64,000 nucleotides of DNA from CAVOGJ01 sp963695405 (GCA_963695405.1 CAVOGJ010000014.1:434001-498000), one strand, 5' to 3'; counted from the stretch's first letter, positions 18,872 through 28,570 are shown. The notes: generated by a model not told the origin, from the letters alone. Program-made: numbers and translations.

Positions 18872-20422
18872 ATGATGGCCATTCACACCTTGCCCGCCGA
18901 GCTGTCTCGAACGGATCGGATCCCAACCGTTGCGAGTCACGACGTGGCTGCTGCCGTTGCTGCGGCCCGCGGTGCGCAACGGGACTGGGCCGTGCGACTC
19001 GTTGGCGACCGGTTGCGTGTGGTGCGCGGTATTCGCAAGCAGCTTGTGGAGCGCGCCGAACGGCTGATCGCTGTCGCCGCCGGCGAGAGTCGCCGCGACC
19101 CTTCCGAGACATTGGCCGCCGAGATCATTCCGCTCGCCGACGCCTGTCGCTTCTTGGAACGTGAGGCGGGTCGGATACTGGCCACGCGCCGCTTGAGCCG
19201 CCGTAGTCGACCGCTATGGTTGACAGGGGTTTCGGCTGAAGTGCGACGGGAGCCGCTGGGAATCGTGCTCATCCTGGGTGCAGCGAACTATCCAATCTTC
19301 CTGCCCGGCGTGCAAACGCTCCAGGCCGTGGCGGCCGGGAACGCCGTCTTGCTGAAACCCGGGGCGGGCGGTACTCCGGCCGCCGCGGAGCTCGTCGAGA
19401 CGTTCATGGCAGCCGGGCTACCGACGGGTCTCGTCCAGATCCTTCCGGAAGACCCGCAGTGTGTTCCGACAGCCGTTGCTGCGGGCGTCGCCAAGGTCTT
19501 TCTGACAGGTGCGGCGGAGACCGGACGTCGTGTCCAGAGGCTGCTGGCGGAATCGCTCACACCGGCCACGCTGGAACTCTCCGGGTGCGACGCGGTTTTT
19601 GTGCTCGAGTCGGCGGACCTGGCTCGCGTCGCGAGCTGTCTTGTTTTCGGGTTGCGGTTCAACCAAAGCGCTACGTGCATCGCACCGCGCCGTGTCTTCG
19701 TTCCCGCGTCTCGACTGGCGGAACTCGAACGGCGGTTGCGTGCTGCCGTTTCAGGAATGGAAAGCTTGCCTCGCCTGTTGTTACCAAGTCAGACCATCGA
19801 ATGGGTGGCCGGTGCGGTTCGTGCTGGGGCGCGGGTTGTCACGGGAGGCATCCTGGAGGAGGACGGCACGCAGCGACTTGATGGCATCACGATCCTCTCC
19901 GACGCTCGCCCGGAGATGGCGCTCTTGCGGGCCGACATTTTTGCGCCGGTCCTCTCGCTCGTTCCCGTGGCATCCGCAGAGGAATCGCTCCACGCCGACG
20001 ATGAATGTCCCTTCGCGCTCGGGGCGGCGGTGTTCGGTACGGATCGCGAAGCAGCGGCCTTTGCCGCCCATGTGCAAGCAGGATGTGTGGTCATCAACGA
20101 CATGATCGTGCCGACTGCCGACCCGCGGATCCCCTTCGGCGGTCGACGCCAAAGCGGTTTCGGTGTGACCAGGGGAGCGGCCGGGCTGGAAGAGATGACA
20201 CACTACAAAGTTGTATTGCACCGGCGGAATCGATGGCTGCCGCATCTCGATCCCCCCTCGCCCTGGGACGCACGATTGCTCATGGCGTTTCTCGGCTTGG
20301 TCCACGGCCGGGGTTGGCGCACGAAACTACGGAGTCTCGGCGAGGCCATTCGCGCGGCAAATGAACAACGACGCTGGCAACAGCAGCACACGCAATCAAG
20401 GAGAGGCAAGGATGGGGTCTAG
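18872..20422 (+). CDS. Aldehyde dehydrogenase (carotenoid aldehyde oxidation)
   Basis: A 516-residue NAD(P)-dependent aldehyde dehydrogenase. Active-site residues are visible: Asn139 in GAANYPIFLPG, the cofactor Lys162 in LLKPGAG, general base Glu235 in TLELSGCD and nucleophile Cys269 in NQSATCIAPRR. The C-terminus carries about 60 extra basic residues beyond the usual FGGRRQSGFG end. Between two CrtN/CrtP-type genes it is best explained as the enzyme oxidising a terminal diapocarotenal to the carboxylic acid, as in staphyloxanthin and related C30 pathways. Its 3' end overlaps the next desaturase by 11 bp, so the genes are translated as a unit. Confidence 0.85.
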   Translation: MMAIHTLPAELSRTDRIPTVASHDVAAAVAAARGAQRDWAVRLVGDRLRVVRGIRKQLVERAERLIAVAAGESRRDPSETLAAEIIPLADACRFLEREAGRILATRRLSRRSRPLWLTGVSAEVRREPLGIVLILGAANYPIFLPGVQTLQAVAAGNAVLLKPGAGGTPAAAELVETFMAAGLPTGLVQILPEDPQCVPTAVAAGVAKVFLTGAAETGRRVQRLLAESLTPATLELSGCDAVFVLESADLARVASCLVFGLRFNQSATCIAPRRVFVPASRLAELERRLRAAVSGMESLPRLLLPSQTIEWVAGAVRAGARVVTGGILEEDGTQRLDGITILSDARPEMALLRADIFAPVLSLVPVASAEESLHADDECPFALGAAVFGTDREAAAFAAHVQAGCVVINDMIVPTADPRIPFGGRRQSGFGVTRGAAGLEEMTHYKVVLHRRNRWLPHLDPPSPWDARLLMAFLGLVHGRGWRTKLRSLGEAIRAANEQRRWQQQHTQSRRGKDGV

Positions 20423-21968
20423 GAACCACGTGACGGTGATTGGTAGTGGTCTCGGTGGCCTGGCCGCCGCTTGCACGCTGGCGGCAAGGGGGCACGCTGT
20501 CACCGTTTTCGAGCGGAATCGATGGCTCGGCGGCAAGGCAGCGGTGCTTGAACAACAGGGATTCCGCTTCGATATGGGGCCGACGATCTTAACCCTCCCT
20601 TCCGTGCTGCGACGCATCTTCGCTGAGGCCAAACGTCCCCTCGCGGATTACCTGGAACTGATCGAGCTCGATCCCCAATGGCGTTGCATGTTTGAAGGCG
20701 GGAGCCAACTCGATTTGTTGGCCGACACGGCCGCCATGCGGGAAAGCCTAGATGGTTTTACTGGCGGACAGACTGCGGTGAGTCGCGGCTATGAGAAATT
20801 TATGGAGATTTCGGAGCGGCTGCACGATGTCTCGAACAAGTTCTTCTTCTGGAAGAGCGTCGGTTCCATTCGGGACACCTTCGAGCCGGGAACCACGTTC
20901 TCGCCGAGCGTGCTGTCGGACGTGCTGAGTCTGCGGATGGGCCGCACCGTGGCGGGGCTGGTGCGAAAGTGCGTCCCGGACGAGCGCGTGTCGCAGATGA
21001 TCGATCACTTCACGCAGTATGTGGGTTCCGCTCCCGACGCCTCGCCGGCGGTCTTGTGCGGCATCGCCCACATGCAAACGAGCGAGGGCATCTGGTATCC
21101 AGTTGGTGGCACGCGTGCTGTCCCCGAGGCATTGATCCGGTTAGGGAGCGAATTGGGGGTGGAGTACCGCACGGAGGCTCATGTCGAGCGCTGCCTGATT
21201 GACCGCGGTCGCATCACCGGTGTCCAACTCGCCTCGGGTGAGCGTTTGGATACAACGGCCGTGATTTCCAATTCTGATTCGGTGCGGACGCATCAGGAGC
21301 TCGTGCGAGGCGAGGCGGAGCGGAAGTTCATGGCGCGGCGGAAGTACGAGCCGGCCTGCTCGGGCGTCGTCCTGTACCTGGGATTGAAGCGGCGCTACCC
21401 GCAGCTCTTGCATCATAACTTTGTCTTTTCTCGCGATCCCCACGAGGAGTTCGACTTCATCTATCGTCGCGGCGAACCGGCGCCCGATCCGACGTGTTAC
21501 GTGTGTGCCCCGGCGACCACCGAACCAGGTGTGGCCCCCGCTGGCGGTGAAGCCCTGTATGTGCTGGTGCATACGCCTTACTTGCGCCCGCATCACGACT
21601 GGAATCAACTCTTGCCGGCTTATCGCCAGACGATTCTCAACAAATTGCGAATGACGGCCGGCTTGGAAAATATTGAGGAGAACATCGTCTTCGAGTCGCA
21701 CCTGACGCCCCAGGACATACACGAACGCTATCATGTGCTCAACGGAGCCATCTACGGACTTGCCAGTCACGGCCGCTTTTTCGGCGGATTCAAGCCGGCG
21801 AATCGCAGCCCCGATGTCACCGGTTTATATCTCGCGGGCGGCGCGGCGCATCCGGGACCCGGAATGCCGATGGTGCTCATGTCGGGTTGGATCGCCGCCG
21901 ACACCTTGGACCAGGATGTTCAAAAGATCGATGACTCGGCGGTTCCCAAGGACTCTGTGGCGGCGTAA
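20412..21968 (+). CDS. CrtN/CrtP-type carotenoid desaturase/oxygenase (2)
   Basis: 518 residues from the ATG at 20412, which has an AAGGAGAGG box and overlaps the aldehyde dehydrogenase end. The frame is open to 20211, but that extension is antisense-quality sequence inside the upstream gene. Rossmann motif VIGSGLGGLAAA at residues 9-20, then GGKAAVLEQQGFRFDMGPT, and the C-terminal LYLAGGAAHPGPGMPMVLMSG. The paralogue is clearly diverged from the first desaturase. Two desaturase-family enzymes around one aldehyde dehydrogenase is the signature of C30 carotenoic-acid pathways (CrtN plus CrtP). Confidence 0.9.
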   Translation: MGSRNHVTVIGSGLGGLAAACTLAARGHAVTVFERNRWLGGKAAVLEQQGFRFDMGPTILTLPSVLRRIFAEAKRPLADYLELIELDPQWRCMFEGGSQLDLLADTAAMRESLDGFTGGQTAVSRGYEKFMEISERLHDVSNKFFFWKSVGSIRDTFEPGTTFSPSVLSDVLSLRMGRTVAGLVRKCVPDERVSQMIDHFTQYVGSAPDASPAVLCGIAHMQTSEGIWYPVGGTRAVPEALIRLGSELGVEYRTEAHVERCLIDRGRITGVQLASGERLDTTAVISNSDSVRTHQELVRGEAERKFMARRKYEPACSGVVLYLGLKRRYPQLLHHNFVFSRDPHEEFDFIYRRGEPAPDPTCYVCAPATTEPGVAPAGGEALYVLVHTPYLRPHHDWNQLLPAYRQTILNKLRMTAGLENIEENIVFESHLTPQDIHERYHVLNGAIYGLASHGRFFGGFKPANRSPDVTGLYLAGGAAHPGPGMPMVLMSGWIAADTLDQDVQKIDDSAVPKDSVAA

Positions 21969-21988
21969 TACCGGGGAGCTTCACTCGT

Positions 21989-22870
21989 TTGTCCAATCCG
22001 CTGACCAAGTCACTGACCAAGTCCGCAGCCATTCCGACAAAGCAGCCTGCGCTCTGCCCGACCGAGTCGCACGAGTGGGCCGAACTGCCGGTCGTTTCTG
22101 CCTGGTTGGCTGTCGGCTTCGCCTGGTACGTGCGCCGCTATTTTCGACGGCATTTCAACGCCGTGCGGATTGCCCAACAAGGCGTTCCCCACTTGGCGAC
22201 GGATGCCCCCGTCGTTTGTTTCGCCAACCATCCGGGCTGGTGGGATCCGCTCGTGGCGAATCTGCTCCATCAGCGCTACTTTTCCGGCCGCACGGCATAT
22301 TCTCCTATTGATCAGCGAGCGCTGGCCCAATATCCAATCTTCCGTCGCCTGGGATTCTACGGCATCGAGATGCAATCCCTGGAAGGTGCCAAGCGGTTTC
22401 TGTCGGTCACTCGCACTCTTCTCGAGTCGCCTCGGACTGCCATTTGGATGACTCCGAGTGGGCGTTTTGATGACGTTCGCGTGCGAACCCATTTCCAACC
22501 TGGTCTCGCGCACCTGGCCAGCAAGGTTTCCGGTGTGATCCTACTACCATTGGCCATCGAATACACCTTCTGGGATGAGCGGACGCCCGAAGCGCTGGTC
22601 GAATTTGGCGAGCCATTCGTAACGGCAACGGGACTACATCCCAAGCATGAGTGGCCGGCGATTCTTGAGGAGCGGTTAGCGGAAACACAGGCGCGATTGG
22701 CAGAAAAGGCGATGTCGCGCGACGAATCTCGGTTCGACGTGGTTCTCGATGGCTCGGCGGGCGTCGGCGGTATCTATGATGGCTGGCGACAGGTATCCTC
22801 ATGGGTCAAGCGGTCCAAGTTCAATCCGCGTCACCGCCGCTCGGTGGTGGGAAATGGCCACCATGTTTGA
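21989..22870 (+). CDS. PlsC-type 1-acylglycerol-phosphate-like acyltransferase
   Basis: A 293-residue acyltransferase starting at TTG 21989; no ATG lies near. The catalytic HX4D motif is in NHPGWWDPLV (about residue 79), followed by the glycine-rich acceptor motif region (MTPSGRFDD near residue 152, where the usual form is EGTR-like) and LLPLAIEYTFWDE. A hydrophobic stretch at residues 33-47 suggests membrane association. In this context the likely role is acylating a glycosylated carotenoid, analogous to the last step of staphyloxanthin synthesis, though that enzyme (CrtO) belongs to a different sequence family. It overlaps the following glycosyltransferase by 17 bp. Confidence 0.8.
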   Translation: MSNPLTKSLTKSAAIPTKQPALCPTESHEWAELPVVSAWLAVGFAWYVRRYFRRHFNAVRIAQQGVPHLATDAPVVCFANHPGWWDPLVANLLHQRYFSGRTAYSPIDQRALAQYPIFRRLGFYGIEMQSLEGAKRFLSVTRTLLESPRTAIWMTPSGRFDDVRVRTHFQPGLAHLASKVSGVILLPLAIEYTFWDERTPEALVEFGEPFVTATGLHPKHEWPAILEERLAETQARLAEKAMSRDESRFDVVLDGSAGVGGIYDGWRQVSSWVKRSKFNPRHRRSVVGNGHHV

Positions 22871-24032
22871 ATGCTTTGCTTGGCTCACGCTGCTGATCGC
22901 TTCCGGCTCGGCGATCAGTTTTCTGGCAAATCTGTGGGGTTTTCGCAAGGCGGTGCCGTGGAGCGGTGAGCAGGCGGGAGTCGGATGCCCCCACCACGAC
23001 GATTTGTCGTCGCACGTCTCGGTGCTGATCCCGGCCCGAAACGAAGCAGAGCGGATTGGTGCTACTCTCGGGGCCGTGCTTGCGAATCGTGGGATCGACT
23101 TCGAGGTCATTGTGCTTGATGATCACAGCCAGGATGGGACGGCGGCGCGGGTCGCGGAACTCGCCACGCGTGACGAGCGAGTGCGACTGGTCTCTGGAGC
23201 CACTCTACCGCCAGGATGGTGCGGAAAGCAGTTCGCCTGCCATCAATTGGCTCAGCATGCTCGCTACGACGAACTGTTGTTTCTCGATGCCGATGTCAAG
23301 TTGGCCCAGGACGCGATCGTTCGCTGTTGCCTGCAGCGCCGATTGGCAAAGGTAGACCTGCTGAGCGGCTTTCCGCGTCAGCAGGTAGGCTCCTTGGGTG
23401 AGGCCCTGCTGATTCCGCTCATGCACTTGGTGCTGCTTACCTATCTGCCATTTCGATTAATGCGGCATTCGCAATTGCCATCGGCTTCGGCCGGATGCGG
23501 TCAGTTGTTCTTGACTCGTCGCCAGGCGTACGAAGAGAGCGGCGGACACGGGGCGATCAAGGGATCGTTGCATGATGGTGTGACATTGCCACGTAGCTAT
23601 CGGCAGGGCGGTTGGAGGACCGATGTATTCGACGCCGGCGACCTTGCGACTTGCCGTATGTACCGTGGCTGGTTGCAAACCTGGCGAGGTCTGTCGAAGA
23701 ATGCTCACGAAGGCATGGCCAATACCCGCCTGATTTTCCCAATGACGGGTCTGCTGGTGATGGGATATTTGGTGCCGACCGTACTGGCACTGCAGCAATG
23801 CCTTTTGTCGGAATCAGCGCCAGTGTTCACGCTGGCATTCGCCGCGGCGTTCATTTCCTATGTACCACGGTTGGTTGCGGCCGCCCGCTTTGATCGCTGC
23901 TGGCTGGCGGCCATGCTGTTACCTGTATCGATCTTCTTGTTTGTGTTGCTGCAGTGGGTAGCATTCCTCAGGAATGCCGTCGGGTACCGCCCACAGTGGC
24001 GGGGCCGAGTCTATGCGACATCTACTCCCTAA
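22854..24032 (+). CDS. Family-2 glycosyltransferase, CrtQ-like
   Basis: 392 residues from the ATG at 22854, inside the end of the acyltransferase gene. N-terminal membrane helix (residues 5-25), then a GT-A domain with VSVLIPARNEAERIGATL, VIVLDDHSQDGT and the DXD motif in LLFLDADVKL, and two to three C-terminal membrane helices (about residues 295-375). This layout is that of the CrtQ/hopene-glycosyltransferase type of membrane-bound GT2 enzymes. By position it would glycosylate the carboxyl end of the diapocarotenoic acid, but the sugar cannot be predicted. The next gene starts 11 bp later. Confidence 0.85.
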   Translation: MATMFECFAWLTLLIASGSAISFLANLWGFRKAVPWSGEQAGVGCPHHDDLSSHVSVLIPARNEAERIGATLGAVLANRGIDFEVIVLDDHSQDGTAARVAELATRDERVRLVSGATLPPGWCGKQFACHQLAQHARYDELLFLDADVKLAQDAIVRCCLQRRLAKVDLLSGFPRQQVGSLGEALLIPLMHLVLLTYLPFRLMRHSQLPSASAGCGQLFLTRRQAYEESGGHGAIKGSLHDGVTLPRSYRQGGWRTDVFDAGDLATCRMYRGWLQTWRGLSKNAHEGMANTRLIFPMTGLLVMGYLVPTVLALQQCLLSESAPVFTLAFAAAFISYVPRLVAAARFDRCWLAAMLLPVSIFLFVLLQWVAFLRNAVGYRPQWRGRVYATSTP

Positions 24033-24043
24033 GGCGGCCTACA

Positions 24044-24955
24044 ATGGGACATCCATCGCCGCTGTTATCCATTTGCAAGGCTGAGAAATCGTATGGCGAT
24101 CTTCGCGCCTTGCGAGGAGTTTCCCTCGATCTGTTTCCCGGTGAATTACTCGGTCTGCTGGGACCCAACGGTGCCGGTAAGACAACGCTCATTCGCTGCC
24201 TGGCGGGTCGCGGCACGCTAGATCGCGGCAGCGTGACCTTTGGCGGCAAGCTGCCTCGCGCGAAGATGCTCGGGGTCGTGCCCCAGAGCATTGCGGTGTA
24301 TACGGACCTTACTGCGGAGCAAAATCTCTATGCCTTCGGTCGGCTCCATGGCGTGAAACGCCGCTTGCTCCGAGAGGCGGTCGAAGCTGCCTTATCCTGG
24401 TCCAATTTGGCCGATCGACGGCAACATCTCGTAAAGACATTCTCCGGCGGCATGCAGAGGCGGTTGAATATTGCTTGTAGCGTACTTCATCAGCCGTCGA
24501 TCTTGCTGCTCGACGAACCGACGGTCGGCGTCGATCCTCAAAGTCGTGAACGAATTTATGAAATGCTCGACGAACTTCGCGGTCGTGGAACCGCGATCAT
24601 GTTGACGACTCATCAATTGGACGAGGCCCAGTTTCGTTGCGATCGTATTGCCATCGTCGATCAGGGACAGATCGTCAAGGTGGGCAGCTTCGACGAGCTG
24701 GTCACCGACACCGTGGGTCGACAACAGCGGCTGCGAGTCCGCTTCATGGAACCTCCCCTGGTCGATGTCTCGCCGTTGACCCTGGATACGGCAGGTACGA
24801 CGGGAAGCTGCGTTGTTTCCGACGTCACTGCCGATCTGCCAGCGGTCATGGAACGACTGCGTCTTGCCGAACAGTCCATTGAACACGTTGTTCTGCAGAG
24901 TCCGACGCTGCAAGATGTCTTTCTGCATCTCACAGGTAAGGAGCTGCGTGAATAG
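24044..24955 (+). CDS. ABC transporter ATP-binding protein
   Basis: 303 residues from the ATG at 24044. The complete nucleotide-binding domain shows Walker A GPNGAGKTT, Q-loop VPQS, signature FSGGMQRR, Walker B ILLLDEPTVG and H-loop TTHQ. The C-terminal 70 residues form a DrrA/Ybh-type extension. It starts 11 bp after the glycosyltransferase and its stop overlaps the permease start by one base. In this setting it likely energises export or flipping of the carotenoid glycolipid or a related envelope lipid; that is inference. Confidence 0.9.
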   Translation: MGHPSPLLSICKAEKSYGDLRALRGVSLDLFPGELLGLLGPNGAGKTTLIRCLAGRGTLDRGSVTFGGKLPRAKMLGVVPQSIAVYTDLTAEQNLYAFGRLHGVKRRLLREAVEAALSWSNLADRRQHLVKTFSGGMQRRLNIACSVLHQPSILLLDEPTVGVDPQSRERIYEMLDELRGRGTAIMLTTHQLDEAQFRCDRIAIVDQGQIVKVGSFDELVTDTVGRQQRLRVRFMEPPLVDVSPLTLDTAGTTGSCVVSDVTADLPAVMERLRLAEQSIEHVVLQSPTLQDVFLHLTGKELRE

Positions 24956-26154
24956 TGTTTACGATCTTCAAAATTGGTCTTCTCCGCCTGTGGAACAACA
25001 AGCAAGAGTTGGTTTTGGCGCTGGTGGTGCCGATGCTCTTTTTCAGCATCTTTGCCCTTATTTTCGGGCATGGGATTGGCACGGGTACCGCGGCGATCAA
25101 AGTTGCCTTGATCGATGATGACTTTTCAGCAACGACGAACGAAATGACCCATTTGCTGGAAGAGCAAGAAGCACTTCAGATCGATCTGAGTGTGCTCCGC
25201 ACGAACGCACAGTGGCCGCTCGACAAGCTCGTAAGGACGGTCATGCGCGACAACAGCGTAGACGTCGTTGTTTACCTTCCCCGCGGACTAGAGCAGGCGT
25301 TGCAGAACCGGTCAGAGGTCGTCGTTTCCCTTTTCAGCGAAGGCACGAATCCTGTGGGTAGGCAAATTGTCAAATCGATGCTCTCCCAAGTCGTCGCGGT
25401 CACTGCCGGCGAACTTGCTTCGCGACAACGGGTCGCGGGCTATCCACCGCCGCCATCCGCGTCAACCACGACACCGATCGCGCCGGCCGCCACGGGACCG
25501 CTGGAAAGGGTCTCGTTTGAGGACACCGACGTCTTCGCCTCGGATAAGCATAATCCCAAGATCGCCATGTACGCCGCCGGTATTGCCGTCATGTTTCTGC
25601 TTTTCTCCGCGACCGGGGCCGGAGGTAGCTTGCTAGAAGAGTACGAGGCCGGCACGCTCGATCGCCTACTGACGACTCGGCTCAGTCTTACCGGACTGCT
25701 CTTTGGCAAGTGGTTGTACATTCTTTGCCTCGGGTGCGTTCAGTTGACCGTCATGTTTATGTGGGCCCAAATCGCGTTCGGCGTCGATCTGCTGGGTCAC
25801 CTGCCAGGGTTTGCGGTCATGGCCGGTTGCACGGCCGCCGCGACGGCCAGTCTCGCCATCTGCCTGGCCGTTTTTTGCCGCTCTCGTGCCGAATTGAATG
25901 GCGTGTCCATCGTGCTCATTCTTACGATGTCCGCGCTCGGTGGAAGTATGGTGCCCCGTTACATCATGAGCGAACAAATGCAACGTTGGGGACAGTTGAC
26001 GTTTAATGCCTGGGCGCTCGACGGTTTCAAGAAAGTCTTCTGGTACGACCTGCCTGTGGCCTCCTTACAGGCCGAAATCAAGGTGCTGCTCGTCATGACG
26101 ATCGCCCTGGCCTGCTTTGCCCGCATCTTTGCCGATCGTTGGGCGGCGAACTAA
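24955..26154 (+). CDS. ABC-2 type permease
   Basis: A 399-residue permease starting at GTG 24955. One N-terminal helix (LVLALVVPMLFFSIFALIFG), a long extracytoplasmic domain of about 170 residues, then five helices from about residue 205 on, including FLLFSATGAGGSLLEEYEAGTLDRLLTTRLS, the ABC-2 permease hallmark. The pair of one ATPase and one permease would form a homodimeric-permease exporter. It sits in the carotenoid operon, so a lipid or pigment is the natural guess, but drug-export homologues have the same architecture. Confidence 0.9.
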   Translation: MFTIFKIGLLRLWNNKQELVLALVVPMLFFSIFALIFGHGIGTGTAAIKVALIDDDFSATTNEMTHLLEEQEALQIDLSVLRTNAQWPLDKLVRTVMRDNSVDVVVYLPRGLEQALQNRSEVVVSLFSEGTNPVGRQIVKSMLSQVVAVTAGELASRQRVAGYPPPPSASTTTPIAPAATGPLERVSFEDTDVFASDKHNPKIAMYAAGIAVMFLLFSATGAGGSLLEEYEAGTLDRLLTTRLSLTGLLFGKWLYILCLGCVQLTVMFMWAQIAFGVDLLGHLPGFAVMAGCTAAATASLAICLAVFCRSRAELNGVSIVLILTMSALGGSMVPRYIMSEQMQRWGQLTFNAWALDGFKKVFWYDLPVASLQAEIKVLLVMTIALACFARIFADRWAAN

Positions 26155-26193
26155 ATGCAAACCAAACTACGGTATTTACTCAAGGGTGTTGCC

Positions 26194-26926
26194 ATGAAAT
26201 ATGTCGGTCTCGCGTTGCTGCTCGTGCTGGCGGCGGGCTTGCTCTGGGATCGCAGCGAGGACATTCATTCGGCACCTACGCCAGCGCCAACGCAGGCACG
26301 ACCACCGGCGCAGCTGCAGGGGCCGGCGCAGGGCGCAGCCGCGCCCGATGACTACCCAGGTGGGGCCATCCGACGTGGAATACGGGCTGCCGCCCGCAGC
26401 GCAAAATCGTTCCGAGCCATTGGTGGGTGCGGAGGAACGCCATCCCGCGACGACAATGACCGGCGGACGGTCGTCTGGGCGCGAGGCGTTTCTTCCTGAT
26501 CGGTCACTGGAGATCGAAGTCGTTCCCCCGAGACCCTCGGCGGAGGACGTTGTTCCTCCGACCAAGTCGACTTGCGTGACGATCCAGGTGCGAGGTGCCA
26601 AAGGTGACGCGCCGATATTGTTGGCGATCTTCGACCACCCGACGGGGTTCCCTGAAAGAGAGCAGGCAACACGTACTTTGGAGTTGAAAGCGAGTGATGG
26701 AGTGTCGGAACGGATCCTGACGGACTTGCCGGCAGGGACGTACGCGATCGGCGCTTTCCAGGATCTCAATCAAGACGGCGTACTGAACCGTGGGGCCTTT
26801 GGTGTGCCCCGCGAACCCTATGGCTTTTCCAACGATGCGCGGGGGAGTTTTGGCCCACCGTCGTTCGAGGCCGCATCGTTTGAATTCGGGGAGGAAAGCA
26901 GAAAAATCGGCTTCTTACTCCATTGA
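26194..26926 (+). CDS. DUF2141 secreted protein, one frameshift
   Basis: About 243 residues. The ATG at 26194 opens a signal peptide (MKYVGLALLLVLAAGLLW) and a proline-rich linker; the frame then changes by one between about 26320 and 26380 to reach the main domain. That domain, from about residue 130, has the DUF2141 pattern: VRGAKGDAPILLAIFDHPTGFPE, LPAGTYAIGAFQDLNQDGVLN and a Phe/Gly-rich end. DUF2141 proteins are periplasmic beta-sandwich proteins of unknown role often seen beside carotenoid or terpenoid operons. It starts 39 bp after the permease. Confidence 0.75.
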
Positions 26927-27085
26927 CCCGTGCGGTCGATCAGCCACCGGCGTTGCCTGATGTCCTGGGGCAACGGTTATATTGGGGACGGGCGTCGCAC
27001 CATGTTCGTCGCACGACGTTCGCTGCCGCCACCACCGCCGGTGATCGTGGCGGCATTTTTTCTAGGAAGTCATTTTGTGATCTCT

Positions 27086-28570
27086 ATGAGTAATTCTCAA
27101 CACCTCGTCCTGCTCACCGGCGCCACTGGTTACGTTGGCGGCCGGCTGCTTCCTCTCTTGGAGGGGCCTGGTGTCCGCGTCCGTTGCCTCGTTCGCAAGC
27201 CAGAAAACTTACGAGGACGGGTGAGCCCGAGCACAGAGATCGTGGCCGCCGACGTACTGCAGCCCGCTACGCTGTCAGGCGCTTTCGCGGGGGTCGATAC
27301 GGCCTACTACTTGATCCACTCGATGGCATCGAGCGGGTCGTTCGAGGATCAGGATCGCGCCGCGGCTAAAAATTTCGCTTCTGCGGCTCGGACGGCTGGC
27401 GTCCGCCGCATCATTTTTCTCGGCGGACTTGGCGAGGATTCGGAGGAGCTTTCGATGCATCTCCGCAGCCGCCATGAAGTGGGGCGAATTCTCCGCGAGT
27501 CGGGCTGTCAAGTCATCGAGTTTCGTGCCTCGATCGTCATTGGTTCGGGTAGCCTCTCCTTTGAACTGGTGCGCGCCTTGGTGCAACGGCTGCCGATCAT
27601 GATCTGCCCGAAATGGGTCAGCGTACTCGCCCAACCCATTGCCATTGAGGACTTGCTTGACTATCTCCTGGCGGCCTTGCAGTGGCCCAGCGAAGAGAGT
27701 CGTATCTTCGAGATTGGCGGTCCCGAGCCCGTAAGCTATGGGGGAATCATGCGGGAGTACGCCCGCCAGCGAGGCTTACGGCGGTGGTTGATTTCTGTTC
27801 CCGTACTCACGCCCCGCCTCTCCAGCCTGTGGTTAGGGCTCGTTACGCCGGTCTACGCCCGGGTGGGGCGACAGTTAGTCGATAGCCTGCGAAACCCGAC
27901 CGTGGTGAAGGATCACTCGGCCCTCGAAGTGTTTTCGGTACGACCCAGGGGCTTACGGGAGGCGATCGAACGTGCATTCATGCACGAAGACCATAATATC
28001 GCACACACTCGTTGGTCCGATGCCCTCTCCTCCTCGCGCGGGGTCAGGAGCTGGGGCGGGGTAAAATTCGGCAGCCGAATTGTCGACTCTCGATCGCTGA
28101 CGGTCCCGGTAACTCCGGCAGAGGCGTTTACGCCAATTCGTCGTATCGGCGGTCAACGGGGGTGGTACTACGCCGACTTTCTCTGGACCATTCGCGGCTG
28201 GATCGACCTGCTCTGTGGGGGTATCGGAAAGCGAAGGGCACGCCGTGATCCGGAAAACCTCCGCGTCGGCGAGGTTCTCGATTGGTGGCGAGTGGAAGAA
28301 TACGAACCCAATCGACGGTTACGACTGTCTGCAGAGATGAAGGTTCCCGGTCGCGCCTGGTTGGAATTCGATGTCGAGCCGACGAGCGGTGGATCCAGCA
28401 TTCGTCAGACCGCGATTTTTGATCCCGTGGGTCTATCAGGTTTGCTGTATTGGTACAGCCTGTACCCGATCCATGCCGTGATCTTTCGAGGCATGCTGGG
28501 GCAGATTGCGGCGCGGGCGGAGGAAGGCAAGTCGAATGAGAAGATGTTGCCAAAAAAGATCAGCAGTTAG
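27086..28570 (+). CDS. NAD(P)-binding SDR with C-terminal DUF2867
   Basis: 494 residues from the ATG at 27086; the frame extends further left but reads through low-quality sequence. N-terminal atypical SDR domain with nucleotide motif LTGATGYVGGRLL and a typical interior AYYLIHSM. From about residue 330 a DUF2867-like domain follows (GGQRGWYYADFLWTIRGWIDLL, LDWWRVEEYEPNRRLRLSAEM). SDR-DUF2867 fusions are widespread and uncharacterised. It follows the DUF2141 gene by 159 bp on the same strand and may be the last gene of the carotenoid-island transcript. Confidence 0.85.
   Translation: MSNSQHLVLLTGATGYVGGRLLPLLEGPGVRVRCLVRKPENLRGRVSPSTEIVAADVLQPATLSGAFAGVDTAYYLIHSMASSGSFEDQDRAAAKNFASAARTAGVRRIIFLGGLGEDSEELSMHLRSRHEVGRILRESGCQVIEFRASIVIGSGSLSFELVRALVQRLPIMICPKWVSVLAQPIAIEDLLDYLLAALQWPSEESRIFEIGGPEPVSYGGIMREYARQRGLRRWLISVPVLTPRLSSLWLGLVTPVYARVGRQLVDSLRNPTVVKDHSALEVFSVRPRGLREAIERAFMHEDHNIAHTRWSDALSSSRGVRSWGGVKFGSRIVDSRSLTVPVTPAEAFTPIRRIGGQRGWYYADFLWTIRGWIDLLCGGIGKRRARRDPENLRVGEVLDWWRVEEYEPNRRLRLSAEMKVPGRAWLEFDVEPTSGGSSIRQTAIFDPVGLSGLLYWYSLYPIHAVIFRGMLGQIAARAEEGKSNEKMLPKKISS

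Noticed and set aside
18792..20305. Long antisense open frames through the aldehyde dehydrogenase gene
   Set aside because: Shadows of a high-GC codon pattern; sense strand has complete catalytic motifs.
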